Below are positions 26,320-35,245 of a DNA stretch of 64,000 nucleotides, piece by piece; within the stretch, counting starts at the first letter, position 1, and each line of letters opens with the position of its first letter. The DNA lies in assembly GCF_900100045.1 (NCBI RefSeq), contig NZ_FNEA01000001.1, forward strand, positions 1 through 64,000. Reading direction: 5' to 3'. The stretch is from Paracoccus denitrificans. GTDB lineage: Bacteria; Pseudomonadota; Alphaproteobacteria; Rhodobacterales; Rhodobacteraceae. Position numbers and translations under genes: made by a program. Below the pieces are notes generated by a model. The model ran no database searches. It saw only the letters and a list, made by a program, of their open reading frames with translations, and had not been told where the DNA came from.

Positions 26320-27273
26320 ATGGCCGGCCCCGTATCCGCCACCGGCCGGCAGGTTTCCGTGACCGAGGTTTCGCCGCGCGACGGCCTGCAATCCGAAAAG
26401 GTCTTCGTCCCGACCCAGGACAAGATCCGGCTTGTCGAAAGCCTTGTCGCGGCGGGCATCCGTTCGGTCGAGCTGACATCCTTCGTATCGCCGCGCGCCG
26501 TGCCGCAGATGCGCGATGCGGCCGAGCTGGTGCGGCATTTCCGGGGTCGCGCCGGTGTCCGCTTCAGCGCGCTGGTGCCGAACCTGCGCGGTGCCGAAGC
26601 CGCCATCGAGGCGGGAATCGATGCCGTCGTGATGTTCGCCTCGGCTTCGGAAAGCCACAACCTGAAGAACGTGAACCGCTCGCGCGCCGACTCGATGGCC
26701 GGGTTTCGGCAGATCGCGCGCATCGCCGAAGAGGCAGGCGTCGCGCTGCACGGCGCCATCGCCACGGCCTTCGGCTGCCCCTTCGAAGGCGACGTGCCCG
26801 TCGGCAACCTGGTCGACCAGGCCAGGCGGTATCGCGACCTCGGCATCTCGCGGATCACGCTGGGGGACACGACCGGGATGGCGACGCCGGGCAATGTCGT
26901 GCCGGTGCTCGATGCGCTGCGGACGGCGGTTCCCGAGGTGGGGATCGCGCTTCATTTCCACAATACGCGCGGCGTCGGCCTTGCCTGCGCCTATGCCGGC
27001 CTGCTGCACGGAATCCGCGATTTCGAGGCCAGCGTGGGCGGGATCGGCGGCTGTCCGTTCGTGCCGCGCGCGACCGGCAATATCGCCACGGAGGATTTCG
27101 TCTACATGTGCGAGGAATCCGGCTTTCCGACCGGGATCGACCTTGGCAAGCTGATCGAGGCAGCCGGGACAGCCGAGCGGATTCTGGGCAGGGAACTGCC
27201 CGGCCAGGTCATGAAGGCCGGGCCGCGCCTGGCGCTTTCCAGCATGGACGTGGTCAGGACGGCCAATGGCTGA
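26320..27273 (+). CDS. HMG-CoA lyase family protein
   Basis: A 317-residue TIM-barrel lyase cleaving a 3-hydroxyacyl-CoA, classically 3-hydroxy-3-methylglutaryl-CoA to acetyl-CoA and acetoacetate. Visible are the metal/substrate motif VTEVSPRDGLQSEK, the SVELTSFVSPRAVPQM segment, LHFHNTRGVGLACAYAGL with its metal-binding HxH, and the signature GIGGCPFVPRATGNIATED with the catalytic cysteine. Relatives also cleave citramalyl-CoA-type substrates. It is co-transcribed with the CoA-transferase that would supply its substrate. Confidence 0.91.
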   Translation: MAGPVSATGRQVSVTEVSPRDGLQSEKVFVPTQDKIRLVESLVAAGIRSVELTSFVSPRAVPQMRDAAELVRHFRGRAGVRFSALVPNLRGAEAAIEAGIDAVVMFASASESHNLKNVNRSRADSMAGFRQIARIAEEAGVALHGAIATAFGCPFEGDVPVGNLVDQARRYRDLGISRITLGDTTGMATPGNVVPVLDALRTAVPEVGIALHFHNTRGVGLACAYAGLLHGIRDFEASVGGIGGCPFVPRATGNIATEDFVYMCEESGFPTGIDLGKLIEAAGTAERILGRELPGQVMKAGPRLALSSMDVVRTANG

Positions 27274-27547
27274 ACCCGTGTGCGCAAGGGCAGGATGAGC
27301 CACGTCCGGCTTGTTGGCGGGAACGCTTGGACGGCATGCTCCACAGCACCGATAACGGGCCAGCCCCGGACATAGGCGTTTATTCTCCGGTCAACGATTT
27401 TTCCGGCATAGCCCCCGCCGGTCCGAGAGCCGGAAGGAAGGTTGCGAATGCTCGAGGAAGCCACCATCCCCCGCGCCGCGCTGATCTGTTCGACCAGCCG
27501 GAAAGGGTGTCCGCGCGCTTGTCGCTTCGCTTCCGGCTTGGCCGGCT

Positions 27548-28687
27548 TCAGTTGTCGAAGGGGCAAAGATCGGCAAGCGTCCGCGCGCCAAGAAAGCCCA
27601 TGCCCGTCCGCATCTCGGCCAGGATGATCTCCAGCAGCGTGGCGGCGCCGGTCTCTCCTCCGGCGGCAAGGCCCCATAGCGGCGCGCGGCCCAGCTGGAC
27701 GGCCGAGGCGCCGAGGGCGAGGTATTTCAGCACGTCAGAGCCGCGCCGCACGCCGCTGTCGGCCAGCAGTTCGGGAACCGCGGCGGGATTGGCGGCGATG
27801 CGGGGCAGGGCCTCGGCAGTCGTCGGCAGGGCGTCGAAATTGCGCCCGCCATGGGTCGAGACCACGATGGCATCGGCGCCTTCGGCCTTGGCGCGCATGG
27901 CGTCCTCGGTCCCCAGCACGCCCTTCAGGATGATCCGGCCCTGCCAGCCGTCGCGCAGCGCGCGGAAATCCTGCCATGTCAGCGCCGGGTCCAGGCGCAG
28001 CTCCTCGGCCGTCACGGGCGACAGCAGGCCGGCGCGAAACTCGGGCGGATAGTGGCCATAGCTGGGCATCCCCCGGCGCAGGCCCGGCCGCAGGATCACC
28101 TCCCACAGCCAGCGCGGATGGCACAGCATGTCGGCGACATTGCCGGGCGTCGGCCGGAACGGCACGCCGAAGCCGTTGCGCTGGTTGTATTCGCGCTTGG
28201 GCGGCATCTGCGTGTCCACGGTCAGCACCAGCGTGTCGCAATCGCAAGCCGCGACCCGGCGCAGCAGCTCGGCCGTCCGGGCGCGGTCCTTCCAGACGTA
28301 AAGCTGGAACCACAGTTCGGCATCGGGGGCGCCGCGGCGGATGTCCTCGACGGGCTCGACCGATTGCGTCGAGACGGTGAAGGGGATGCCGAAGCGGCTG
28401 GCGGCGCGGGCAAGCTTCGTCTCGCCCTTATCCGCGACCATGCCGGCCAGCGCGGTCGGTGCGATCACCAGCGGGGTCGGATGGCGGCGGCCCAGCAGGG
28501 TGGTCTCCAGCGAGGCGGGGCAGTCGCCGTTCAGGATGCGCGGCCGGAGCCGGACCCCGTCCAGCGAGGCGCGGATGCGGGCCAGCGAAACCTCGTCCTC
28601 GGTGCCCCGGTCGATATAGTCGAACAGCCCCCTCGGCAGGCGCCGCCGCGCGGTCGCGCGGAAATCGTCCGTGTTCAGCGGCGCCAT
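27548..28687 (-). CDS. FMN-dependent alpha-hydroxy acid oxidase/dehydrogenase
   Basis: A 379-residue TIM-barrel flavoprotein of the L-lactate dehydrogenase/glycolate oxidase/mandelate dehydrogenase family, oxidising L-2-hydroxy acids to 2-oxo acids. Marks are RGLFDYIDRGTEDE, PLVIAPTALAGM, WFQLYVWKDRA, the active-site VVSTHGGRNFD (His and Arg kept; the usual Asn before His is Thr) and DSGVRRGSDVLKYLALGA for FMN phosphate. It is the last gene of the minus-strand operon from 35041, next to a DapA-family gene. A D-specific FAD oxidase heads the same operon. Confidence 0.9.
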   Translation of the reverse strand: MAPLNTDDFRATARRRLPRGLFDYIDRGTEDEVSLARIRASLDGVRLRPRILNGDCPASLETTLLGRRHPTPLVIAPTALAGMVADKGETKLARAASRFGIPFTVSTQSVEPVEDIRRGAPDAELWFQLYVWKDRARTAELLRRVAACDCDTLVLTVDTQMPPKREYNQRNGFGVPFRPTPGNVADMLCHPRWLWEVILRPGLRRGMPSYGHYPPEFRAGLLSPVTAEELRLDPALTWQDFRALRDGWQGRIILKGVLGTEDAMRAKAEGADAIVVSTHGGRNFDALPTTAEALPRIAANPAAVPELLADSGVRRGSDVLKYLALGASAVQLGRAPLWGLAAGGETGAATLLEIILAEMRTGMGFLGARTLADLCPFDN

Positions 28688-28699
28688 CCCCGGCGGTCC

Positions 28700-29590
28700 C
28701 TATGCGGCCAGCAGCTTTTCGACCTCGGCCCGCAGCCGGGCCGAGCGTTCGGGCTGGCAGGCATCCAGCGGCATCAGCACCTTTTGCGCGTCGATGCCGA
28801 ACAGGTCCAGCACCGATTTCATCGGGCCTGGATTGGTCTCGCCGAAGGCCGCGTTCATCATCGGCAGGGCCTGGCGGTGCAGGGCCAGCGCGCCGGCCAG
28901 GTCGCCCGCGGCCAGCATGTCGTGCATCCTGACCCAGAAGGCCGGCAGCATCGAGGCGGTGACGATGATCCCGCCCTGCGCGCCCGCGGCCATATGCACG
29001 GGGAACAGCGAATCCTCGCCGCTGAGGATGGTGAAGTCGTCGCCGACCCCCGCCGCGACCTGCAGGAAGTGATACATGTCGGTGTTGCACGCCTTCATGC
29101 CGACGATGTTGGGGTGCCGCGACAGCTCATGCGTGACCTCGGGCGGGATGGCGACGCGCGTGCGATAGGGGATCTCGTAGATCAGCACCGGCACCGGCGA
29201 GGCATCGGCATAGCGCATGAAATAGTCGCGCAGCCCCATCGGCGTCGGGTTGGTGTAATAGGGCGTCAGCACCAGCAGGCAATCGGCGCCGGCCGCGGCG
29301 TAGTCCTTGCCGGCCTTGATGGCGTCGTAATAGCCGGCATCCAGCACGCCCGCCATGACGGTCTTCCCGGCCTGGCTGCGCTCGGCGCAGACGGCCACGG
29401 CATCGACCCGCGTCGCATGCGGCAGCGCGCCGTATTCGCCGGTGCCGCCGATGGGCAGCACGCCCGTGCAGCCCCCGGCATAGACGTGATCGACGAGTTT
29501 CGCCATGTCGCCGCGCGCCAGGCTGTCGTCGCCGTTCACAAGGGTCGGCAGGGCGGGGATGATCCCGCGAAGGTCTTTCGAAGTCAGCAT
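28700..29590 (-). CDS. DapA/NanA-family (dihydrodipicolinate synthase superfamily) aldolase or lyase
   Basis: A 296-residue class I aldolase-fold protein. The N-terminal GIIPALPTLVN, the PIGGTGEYGALPH loop, the conserved Tyr in VLIYEIPYRT and the Schiff-base Lys in VGMKACNTD are all present, so it should be catalytic on a 2-oxo acid. It lies 12 nt before the hydroxyacid oxidase gene and 17 nt after the permease gene. Given two hydroxyacid oxidases in the operon, a retro-aldol cleavage of the resulting 2-oxo acid to pyruvate is an attractive inference; dehydratase or deaminase activity is also possible. Confidence 0.88.
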   Translation of the reverse strand: MLTSKDLRGIIPALPTLVNGDDSLARGDMAKLVDHVYAGGCTGVLPIGGTGEYGALPHATRVDAVAVCAERSQAGKTVMAGVLDAGYYDAIKAGKDYAAAGADCLLVLTPYYTNPTPMGLRDYFMRYADASPVPVLIYEIPYRTRVAIPPEVTHELSRHPNIVGMKACNTDMYHFLQVAAGVGDDFTILSGEDSLFPVHMAAGAQGGIIVTASMLPAFWVRMHDMLAAGDLAGALALHRQALPMMNAAFGETNPGPMKSVLDLFGIDAQKVLMPLDACQPERSARLRAEVEKLLAA

Positions 29591-29607
29591 TGTCTATCCG
29601 TTCAAGT

Positions 29608-31371
29608 TTATTTCTGGCGACGGTTCAGCAGCCCGACCGCGACGATCAGCACCGTCACGAACAGGAACAGGCAGGTCGAGACCGCGGCGAGCAGCGGCGA
29701 GATCGACAGCGATACCTCGTCCCAAAGCTGCTTGGGCAGGGTCGCGGACATGCCGCCCGAGGTGAAAAGCGCGATGGTCAATTCGTCGAAGCTGATGGTG
29801 AAGGCGAAAAGGAAGGCCGAGATCATGCCCGCGCCGATGATCGGCAGCGTGACCAGCCGCAGCGTTCGGATCGGCGTCGCGCCCAGGCTTTGCGCGGCCA
29901 GGTCCAGCCGGGTGTCGTAGTTGCGCAAGACCGACATGACCGTCAGCACCACATAGGGCACGGCGATGACCGTGTGGCCGATGATCAGGCCCAGGTTGGT
30001 GCCGACCAGCCCGATCTTGGCATAAAGGTAGAACAGCCCCACCGACAGGATCATGTTCGGCATCACCACCGGCATCAGGGTAAAGGCCAGCAATGCCGTC
30101 TTGCCCCGCATCCTGCCGCGCACCATCAGGAAGGCGACGGGCGTGCCGATCAGCAGCGCCAGGACCGCGGTGCTGAAGCCGACGACCAGCGAGCGGGTCA
30201 GCGCGCTCATCCAGATCGGCGAGTTGAAGATCTGCTGATACCATTTCAGGGTAAAGCCCTGCGGCGGCCAGTTCAGCCCGCTTTCCGCAAAGGACAGCGG
30301 GATCATCAGCAGCACCGGCAGCGTCATCACCGCCAGCAGCACGGTGACGAAGCCCACCAGCGGGCGCGGCGCCCCTTCGCGCGCGCGGCGGCGCGGAAAC
30401 AGTCCGATGATCGCGTCCGAGGCATGGCCCAGCCCGGTCAGGATCGCGTCCCCGATACGCGAGAAGATCCCCTTGCGGCCGGGCCGGCCTTTCCTGGCCG
30501 AGGATTCGCCGGTCATGGTCGAAAGCCCGACGGCGCGGTCGTAGAGCACGAAGACCAGCAGCACGACCACCAGCAGCAGCACCGCGACGGCGCTGGCAAA
30601 GCCCCAGTTCATGGTCTGGATGATCTGCTCGATGATGATCTGGGTGATCATCGTCTCGCGCCGGCCGCCCAGCAGGGCCGGGAAGATGAAGAAGCCGATG
30701 GCGGTGACGAAGACCATCAGCGCCCCCGAGGTCACGCCGGGGAAAGACAGCGGAAAGTAGATCTTCCAGAAGGCCATGCCGGGCTTGGCGCCCAGGGTCG
30801 AGGCGGCGCGGGTCAGGTTGCGGTCGATGTTCTCCATCACCGACAGCATGGTCAGCACCGCCAGCGGCAGCAGGGCATGGACCATGCCGATGACCACGGC
30901 CGAGAAATTATACATCAGCGCGATGGGCGCGTCGCTGATGCCCAGCGTCTGCAACAGCTTGTTCACCACGCCGTTGCGGCCCAGCAGGATGATCCAGGCG
31001 AAGGCGCGCACCAGGAACGAGGTCCAGAAGGACAGCAGGATCCAGAACAGGATCCGGCCCTTTTTCGCCTTCGGCAGGATCGAGATCAGATAGGCCACCG
31101 GATAGCCGGCGATGACGGCGAAGATCGTGGTCACGACCGAGATCTTCAGCGTCAGCATCATCACCGTCAGATAGACCGGCGTGCCGAGCAGGCGCTGGTA
31201 GTTTTCCAGCGAGAAGCCGCCGCCCTTCTGGAAGGACAGCAGGAAAAGCTGCGCCGAAGGGTAGATCAGGAAGGTCACCAGCAGCAGCACCATCGGCGCC
31301 GCCATCAGAAGCTGCCTGCTTCTGCGGCTCATCGGCCTGCGGGTCGCGGCCGGGGCGGGGATGGCGGTCAT
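29608..31371 (-). CDS. Fused spermidine/putrescine-type ABC permease (PotB-PotC-like fusion)
   Basis: The single 587-residue frame holds two complete permease domains. The first (about 20-285) has a PotB-like N-terminus LLLVTFLIYPSAQLFLLSFQ and EAA region AASTLGAKPGMAFWKIYFPL. A charged linker follows (about 285-340, ESSARKGRPGRKG). The second (about 345-580) has a PotC-like TLPVLLMIPLSFAESGLNWP and EAA region AAQSLGATPIRTLRLVTLP. Family members are normally two proteins of 270-290 residues each. I see no internal stop or frameshift, so this looks like a genuine fusion. The start overlaps the ATPase stop by one base. Confidence 0.88.
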   Translation of the reverse strand: MTAIPAPAATRRPMSRRSRQLLMAAPMVLLLVTFLIYPSAQLFLLSFQKGGGFSLENYQRLLGTPVYLTVMMLTLKISVVTTIFAVIAGYPVAYLISILPKAKKGRILFWILLSFWTSFLVRAFAWIILLGRNGVVNKLLQTLGISDAPIALMYNFSAVVIGMVHALLPLAVLTMLSVMENIDRNLTRAASTLGAKPGMAFWKIYFPLSFPGVTSGALMVFVTAIGFFIFPALLGGRRETMITQIIIEQIIQTMNWGFASAVAVLLLVVVLLVFVLYDRAVGLSTMTGESSARKGRPGRKGIFSRIGDAILTGLGHASDAIIGLFPRRRAREGAPRPLVGFVTVLLAVMTLPVLLMIPLSFAESGLNWPPQGFTLKWYQQIFNSPIWMSALTRSLVVGFSTAVLALLIGTPVAFLMVRGRMRGKTALLAFTLMPVVMPNMILSVGLFYLYAKIGLVGTNLGLIIGHTVIAVPYVVLTVMSVLRNYDTRLDLAAQSLGATPIRTLRLVTLPIIGAGMISAFLFAFTISFDELTIALFTSGGMSATLPKQLWDEVSLSISPLLAAVSTCLFLFVTVLIVAVGLLNRRQK

Positions 31372-32453
31372 CAGGCGGCCTCGTCGGCGGGGATGGCGAC
31401 GGCGTCGCGCGGATCGAAGCTCAGGCGATAGTCGCGGCCGGGCTCGGGCGCGTCATGGCTCATCGCGGTGGCGCGGGTGGCGATCAGCGGCTCGGACCCC
31501 AGCGCCGGCGCGTCGAGGAAGAACTTGGTGCTGGCGCCGGTCACGCTCCAGCTGCGCAGCCTGGCGTTCAGCCCCTCGCCAGGCGTGTCCTCAAGGCGGA
31601 TGTTCTGCGGCCGCAGCATGACCTTGACCGCCGCGCCATGGTCCAGCGGCCGGGGCAGGGTGACGCGGATCTCGCTGGCATCGCCCAGCCGCACCACGCC
31701 CTCGCCGTCCGCGCCCGAGACGAGGCGGCCCTCCAGCAGGTTCGCCTCGCCCAGGAAATCGGCGACGAACAGCGATTGCGGACGGAAATACAGGTCGGCC
31801 GGGCTGCCCAGCTGTGCGATCCTGCCGCCGTTCATCAGGCAGATGCGGTCCGACATGGTCATCGCCTCTTCCTGGTCGTGGGTGACATAGACGATGGTGC
31901 CGCCGATCTCCTTGTGGATGCGCAGGATCTCGAACTGCATCTGGTCGCGCAGCTTCTTGTCCAGCGCGCCCAGCGGCTCGTCCATCAGGATGACCGAGGG
32001 GCGATAGATGGTGCAGCGCGCAAGGGCCACGCGCTGCTGCTGTCCGCCGGACAGCTCCTTGGGGAAACGGTCCGCAATATGGGGCAGGCGCACCATGTCC
32101 AGTGCCTCCTGCACCAGCCGTTTGATCTCGGCCGCAGGCGTGCCGCGCATCTTCAGCGGAAAGGCGATGTTCTCGGCGATGGTCATGTGCGGGAACAGCG
32201 CATAGTTCTGGAACATCATGCCGATGTCGCGCTGATAGGGCGCGGCATGGGTCACGTCCCGGTCGTTCATCAGGATGCGCCCGCTGTCGGCCTCGGCCAG
32301 CCCGGCGATCAGGCTCAGCAGCGTGGTCTTGCCCGAGCCGGACGGCCCCAGCAGCGTCAGGAACTCGCCCTTCTCGACCTTCAGGTCGGTCGGTGCAAGG
32401 GCGACGAAGTCGCCATAGACCTTGCCCAGGCCCTGCGTTTCCAAAGTGCTCAT
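31371..32453 (-). CDS. Spermidine/putrescine-type ABC transporter ATPase (PotA-like)
   Basis: A 360-residue ATPase. Walker A is GPSGSGKTTLLS, the Q-loop is MMFQNYALFPHMT, the signature is LSGGQQQRVAL, Walker B is VILMDEPLGALD and the H-loop is YVTHDQEEA. A C-terminal TOBE domain (about residues 275-345) includes VMLRPQNIRLED. Met 32453 begins MSTLETQGLGKVYGD; the frame extends upstream into the binding-protein region without homology. It serves the fused permease and the binding protein of this operon. Confidence 0.93.
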   Translation of the reverse strand: MSTLETQGLGKVYGDFVALAPTDLKVEKGEFLTLLGPSGSGKTTLLSLIAGLAEADSGRILMNDRDVTHAAPYQRDIGMMFQNYALFPHMTIAENIAFPLKMRGTPAAEIKRLVQEALDMVRLPHIADRFPKELSGGQQQRVALARCTIYRPSVILMDEPLGALDKKLRDQMQFEILRIHKEIGGTIVYVTHDQEEAMTMSDRICLMNGGRIAQLGSPADLYFRPQSLFVADFLGEANLLEGRLVSGADGEGVVRLGDASEIRVTLPRPLDHGAAVKVMLRPQNIRLEDTPGEGLNARLRSWSVTGASTKFFLDAPALGSEPLIATRATAMSHDAPEPGRDYRLSFDPRDAVAIPADEAA

Positions 32454-32476
32454 GTCGCGATCCGTTCCCCCGGGCC

Positions 32477-33559
32477 CTAGCCGATGAACCAGCTGTTGAA
32501 CCGCTCGATCACCGGGTCGGCGTTCTCCAGCCAATAGGCGGCGTCGATCTGCAGCCCGGTCTCGATGTTCGCCGGATAGGTCGGGCAGTTCCTGGCCACG
32601 TCCGCCGGGATGGTCTCGAAGGCAGCCGGCTGGACGATGCCGGCCGGGAAGAACTTGACCAGTTGCGCCATGCGCGCCGGGTCCGAGGCGAACTTGATCA
32701 GCTCGCGGCAGGCATCGGCATTGGGCGTGCCCTTCAGGATCGACCAGCCGTCGCAGCCCCAGATGTTCTGGTTCCAGACGATCTCGACCGGGGCGCCGGC
32801 CGCCTGCGCCGATTGCGCGCGCGACACCCAGGTCGAGATCAGGTCGACCTCGCCCGAGATCAGCAGCTGTTCGGCCTGCGCGCCGCTGGTCCACCAGATG
32901 TCGGTGGCGGGCTGCACCTTGTCCAGCCGGGCGAATGCGCGGTCCAGGTCCAGCGGATAGACCTGGTCCGCAGGCACGCCGTCGGCCATCAGCGCCTGTT
33001 CCAGCGTGTCATAGGGGTGGCGGCGCAGGGCGCGGCGGCCGGGGAACTTTTCGGGGTCCATCAGGTCCGCCCAGGAGGCCGGCGCCTCGCGCCCCTCGAA
33101 GGCGTCGCGGCGATAGGCCAGCACGGTGGTATAGACGTTGGTGCCGACCTGGTATTCGTTGCGGAAATGCGCCGGGATCGACTGGATCACCGCCTCGGCA
33201 TCCAGGCCCACGGGTTCCAGATACTTGGTCTCGCCCGTGGTCAGCTGCAGCACCGCCGGGACCGAGATCTTGCCCATGTCCCAGGTATAGGTCCCGGTTT
33301 CCACCATCGAGCGGATCTGCGCGGTCGGTTCGGCCTGGGCCTGGGCGGGCACGACCTCGATTCCGGTCGCCTCGGTGAAGGGGCGATAGAAGATCTCGGT
33401 ATAGGCCTGGGTATAGATGCCGCCGTCGTCGCGCACCACGATGCGGGTGGACTGGGCGCGCGCACCCGAGGGGCGCCAGATCGCCGGCGCGGCCAGCCCT
33501 GCGGCCGCCCCCAGCAGAAGGGTCCGACGCTTGATCGTCGGCATGGTGGGTTTCGTCAT
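32477..33559 (-). CDS. ABC transporter substrate-binding protein, PotD-like, with Tat-type signal
   Basis: A 360-residue periplasmic protein with a twin-arginine-like leader (KRRTLLLGAAAGLAAPAIW, cleavage after GARAQ). The extracellular-solute-binding domain begins TRIVVRDDGGIYTQAY. A CA-rich leader with CCAACCAACAGGAGAG precedes the start. Ligands of PotD-like proteins are not limited to polyamines, and the flanking oxidases suggest a 2-hydroxy acid or a precursor of one. Confidence 0.88.
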   Translation of the reverse strand: MTKPTMPTIKRRTLLLGAAAGLAAPAIWRPSGARAQSTRIVVRDDGGIYTQAYTEIFYRPFTEATGIEVVPAQAQAEPTAQIRSMVETGTYTWDMGKISVPAVLQLTTGETKYLEPVGLDAEAVIQSIPAHFRNEYQVGTNVYTTVLAYRRDAFEGREAPASWADLMDPEKFPGRRALRRHPYDTLEQALMADGVPADQVYPLDLDRAFARLDKVQPATDIWWTSGAQAEQLLISGEVDLISTWVSRAQSAQAAGAPVEIVWNQNIWGCDGWSILKGTPNADACRELIKFASDPARMAQLVKFFPAGIVQPAAFETIPADVARNCPTYPANIETGLQIDAAYWLENADPVIERFNSWFIG

Positions 33560-33595
33560 GTCACGTCTCTCCTGTTGGTTGGTCTTGTCGGGTGG

Positions 33596-35041
33596 TCAGG
33601 CGGCCGGGCCGATGACGCGGTCGCGGTTCATCAGTCCGTCGGGGTCGATGCAGCGTTTCAGCGCGCGCATCAGGTCGAGCTCGGGGCCGGTCTTGTAGCG
33701 CTCCATCAGCCCGGTCATGGTCTGGCCGACGCCATGCTCGGCGCTGAAGGTGCCGCCAAGCGCGATGGCGATGTCGTTGACCGCGTTGCGCACCTGCGTC
33801 TCGACCGCCTGGCGGTCGGGCAGCGCCGCCCAGAGGTCATGCGCAAACAGCGCGATGAAATGGATGTTGCCGTCGCCGACATGGCCCACCACGGTCACGA
33901 GGATGCCGGGATGGACCTGCATCGCCGCATCCGTGGCGCGGGCGATGAATTCGGGGACGCGGGCCACCGGAACTGCCGTGTCCGAGGTGATGCTGACCCC
34001 GACCCGCGCATTCGATTCCGTCACGCTGTGGCGGATCGCCCACATCGTCTCGGCCTGCGTCAGGTTCTGCGCGATGCTGCCGTCAAGGACCAGCCCGGCC
34101 TCGAACGCCTGCTCCAGGATCCCGACCATCAGCGTGTCGAGGTCGGCAGAGGCGGTATCGGCCAGCTCGACCATCAGGTGCCAGCCCTCTCGCCCCTCGA
34201 CCGGCGCGGCGTGGCTGCCGTGGTCCAGCACATTGGCAAGCTGCTGGGCGTTCATCAGCTCAAAGGCGGTCAGGCTGCGCCCGGCATGGCGGCGGAACAG
34301 TTGCAGAAGCTCCAGCGCCTCGGCCGGCCCTGCGATGCGCAGCCAGCACATGCCGATCGCCGGGGTGGCGGGATAAAGCCGCATGACTGCGCCGGTGACG
34401 ATGCCCAGCGTGCCCTCGGCGCCAATGAAAAGCTGCTTCAGATCGTAGCCGGCGGTATCCTTGTGCAGCGCCCGCATCATGTCCAGAACACGGCCGTCGG
34501 GCAGCACGACCTCCAGCCCCAGCGTGTTCGCGCGCGTGGTGCCATAGCGCAGCACCGCCGTGCCGCCGGCATTGGTGGCGATGGTGCCGCCCAGCTGGCA
34601 GCTGCCCTCCGATCCCAGGCTGACGGGATAGAGCAACCCCTCGGCCGCCGCGGCGGCCTGAAGCTGGGCGATGGTGCAGCCCGCGTCGGCGGCGACGGTC
34701 AGCCCGAAGGGGTCGACGGCGCGCAGCTTGTTCAGCCGTTCGGTCGAGACGATCACCGGCAGGCGGTCGTCGGGCGTCGCCCCGCCGCACAGGCTGGTAT
34801 TGCCGCCCTGCGGCAGCATCGGCCAGCCATGCGCATGCAGCAGCTTGACCAGCGCCGCGACCTCGGCCGTGTCGCGCGGCTTGCAGACGCAAAGGGCGGG
34901 TGCGTGGAACTTGCGCCTTGCGTCGGTGCAATAGCCCTGGATCTCGGCCGGGTTCTCCAGCACGGCACCGGGGCCGAGCACTGCGCGGATCTTATCCATC
35001 AGAAGCGTGCGAGAGGTCTCGTGCCGGGTCGCAGACGTCAT
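33596..35041 (-). CDS. FAD-binding 2-hydroxyacid dehydrogenase (GlcD/D2HGDH-like)
   Basis: A 481-residue VAO/PCMH-type flavoprotein. The FAD-binding half has LPQGGNTSLCGGATP and SEGSCQLGGTIATNAGGTAVLRYG (separate sub-motifs), and the C-terminal FAD-linked oxidase domain has VGHVGDGNIHFIAL and FSAEHGVGQ, the metal-binding histidines of D-lactate and D-2-hydroxyglutarate dehydrogenases. GGAGGAA precedes Met 35041. It is the first gene of the operon and is divergent from proC. It should oxidise a D-2-hydroxy acid, complementing the L-type FMN enzyme at the operon end. Confidence 0.91.
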   Translation of the reverse strand: MTSATRHETSRTLLMDKIRAVLGPGAVLENPAEIQGYCTDARRKFHAPALCVCKPRDTAEVAALVKLLHAHGWPMLPQGGNTSLCGGATPDDRLPVIVSTERLNKLRAVDPFGLTVAADAGCTIAQLQAAAAAEGLLYPVSLGSEGSCQLGGTIATNAGGTAVLRYGTTRANTLGLEVVLPDGRVLDMMRALHKDTAGYDLKQLFIGAEGTLGIVTGAVMRLYPATPAIGMCWLRIAGPAEALELLQLFRRHAGRSLTAFELMNAQQLANVLDHGSHAAPVEGREGWHLMVELADTASADLDTLMVGILEQAFEAGLVLDGSIAQNLTQAETMWAIRHSVTESNARVGVSITSDTAVPVARVPEFIARATDAAMQVHPGILVTVVGHVGDGNIHFIALFAHDLWAALPDRQAVETQVRNAVNDIAIALGGTFSAEHGVGQTMTGLMERYKTGPELDLMRALKRCIDPDGLMNRDRVIGPAA

Positions 35042-35245
35042 ATGATTTCCTCCAGACCCTTGGGGGCGACATCTTCGCGATGCTTCGTCCGCAGAATCGT
35101 TCCTTCCGTTCTCCTAACTCAAATTATCGAGCAATGATAGAAAAATTTATCGTATAGGAAAATTTAAGCACTTTAGTGGAGAAACTTTATCCGCTAGACA
35201 GGGGGCAAGGGCTTTCGATGGCCCGCAGCACAAGGAGCGATCCCG
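35042..35245. promoter_or_regulatory. Divergent AT-rich promoter region (hydroxyacid operon / proC)
   Basis: The stretch 35115-35195 is markedly AT-rich against a GC-rich background and contains repeated TTATCG elements (about 35126 and 35149) on either side of a poly-A tract, followed by TATAGGAAAATTTA. It should hold the promoters of the minus-strand operon and of proC. The TTATCG repeats are a possible operator. No -35/-10 pair is assigned with confidence. Confidence 0.45.

Noticed and set aside
27274-27547. Possible small genes between the HMG-CoA lyase and hydroxyacid oxidase genes
   Set aside because: Frames crossing the gap have no ribosome site or homology; the 274-nt gap appears to be non-coding between convergent genes.
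32393-35137. A 914-codon plus-strand open frame
   Set aside because: It is the complement of the binding-protein and FAD-oxidase genes. Composition is typical of antisense GC-rich frames, with no recognisable domain.
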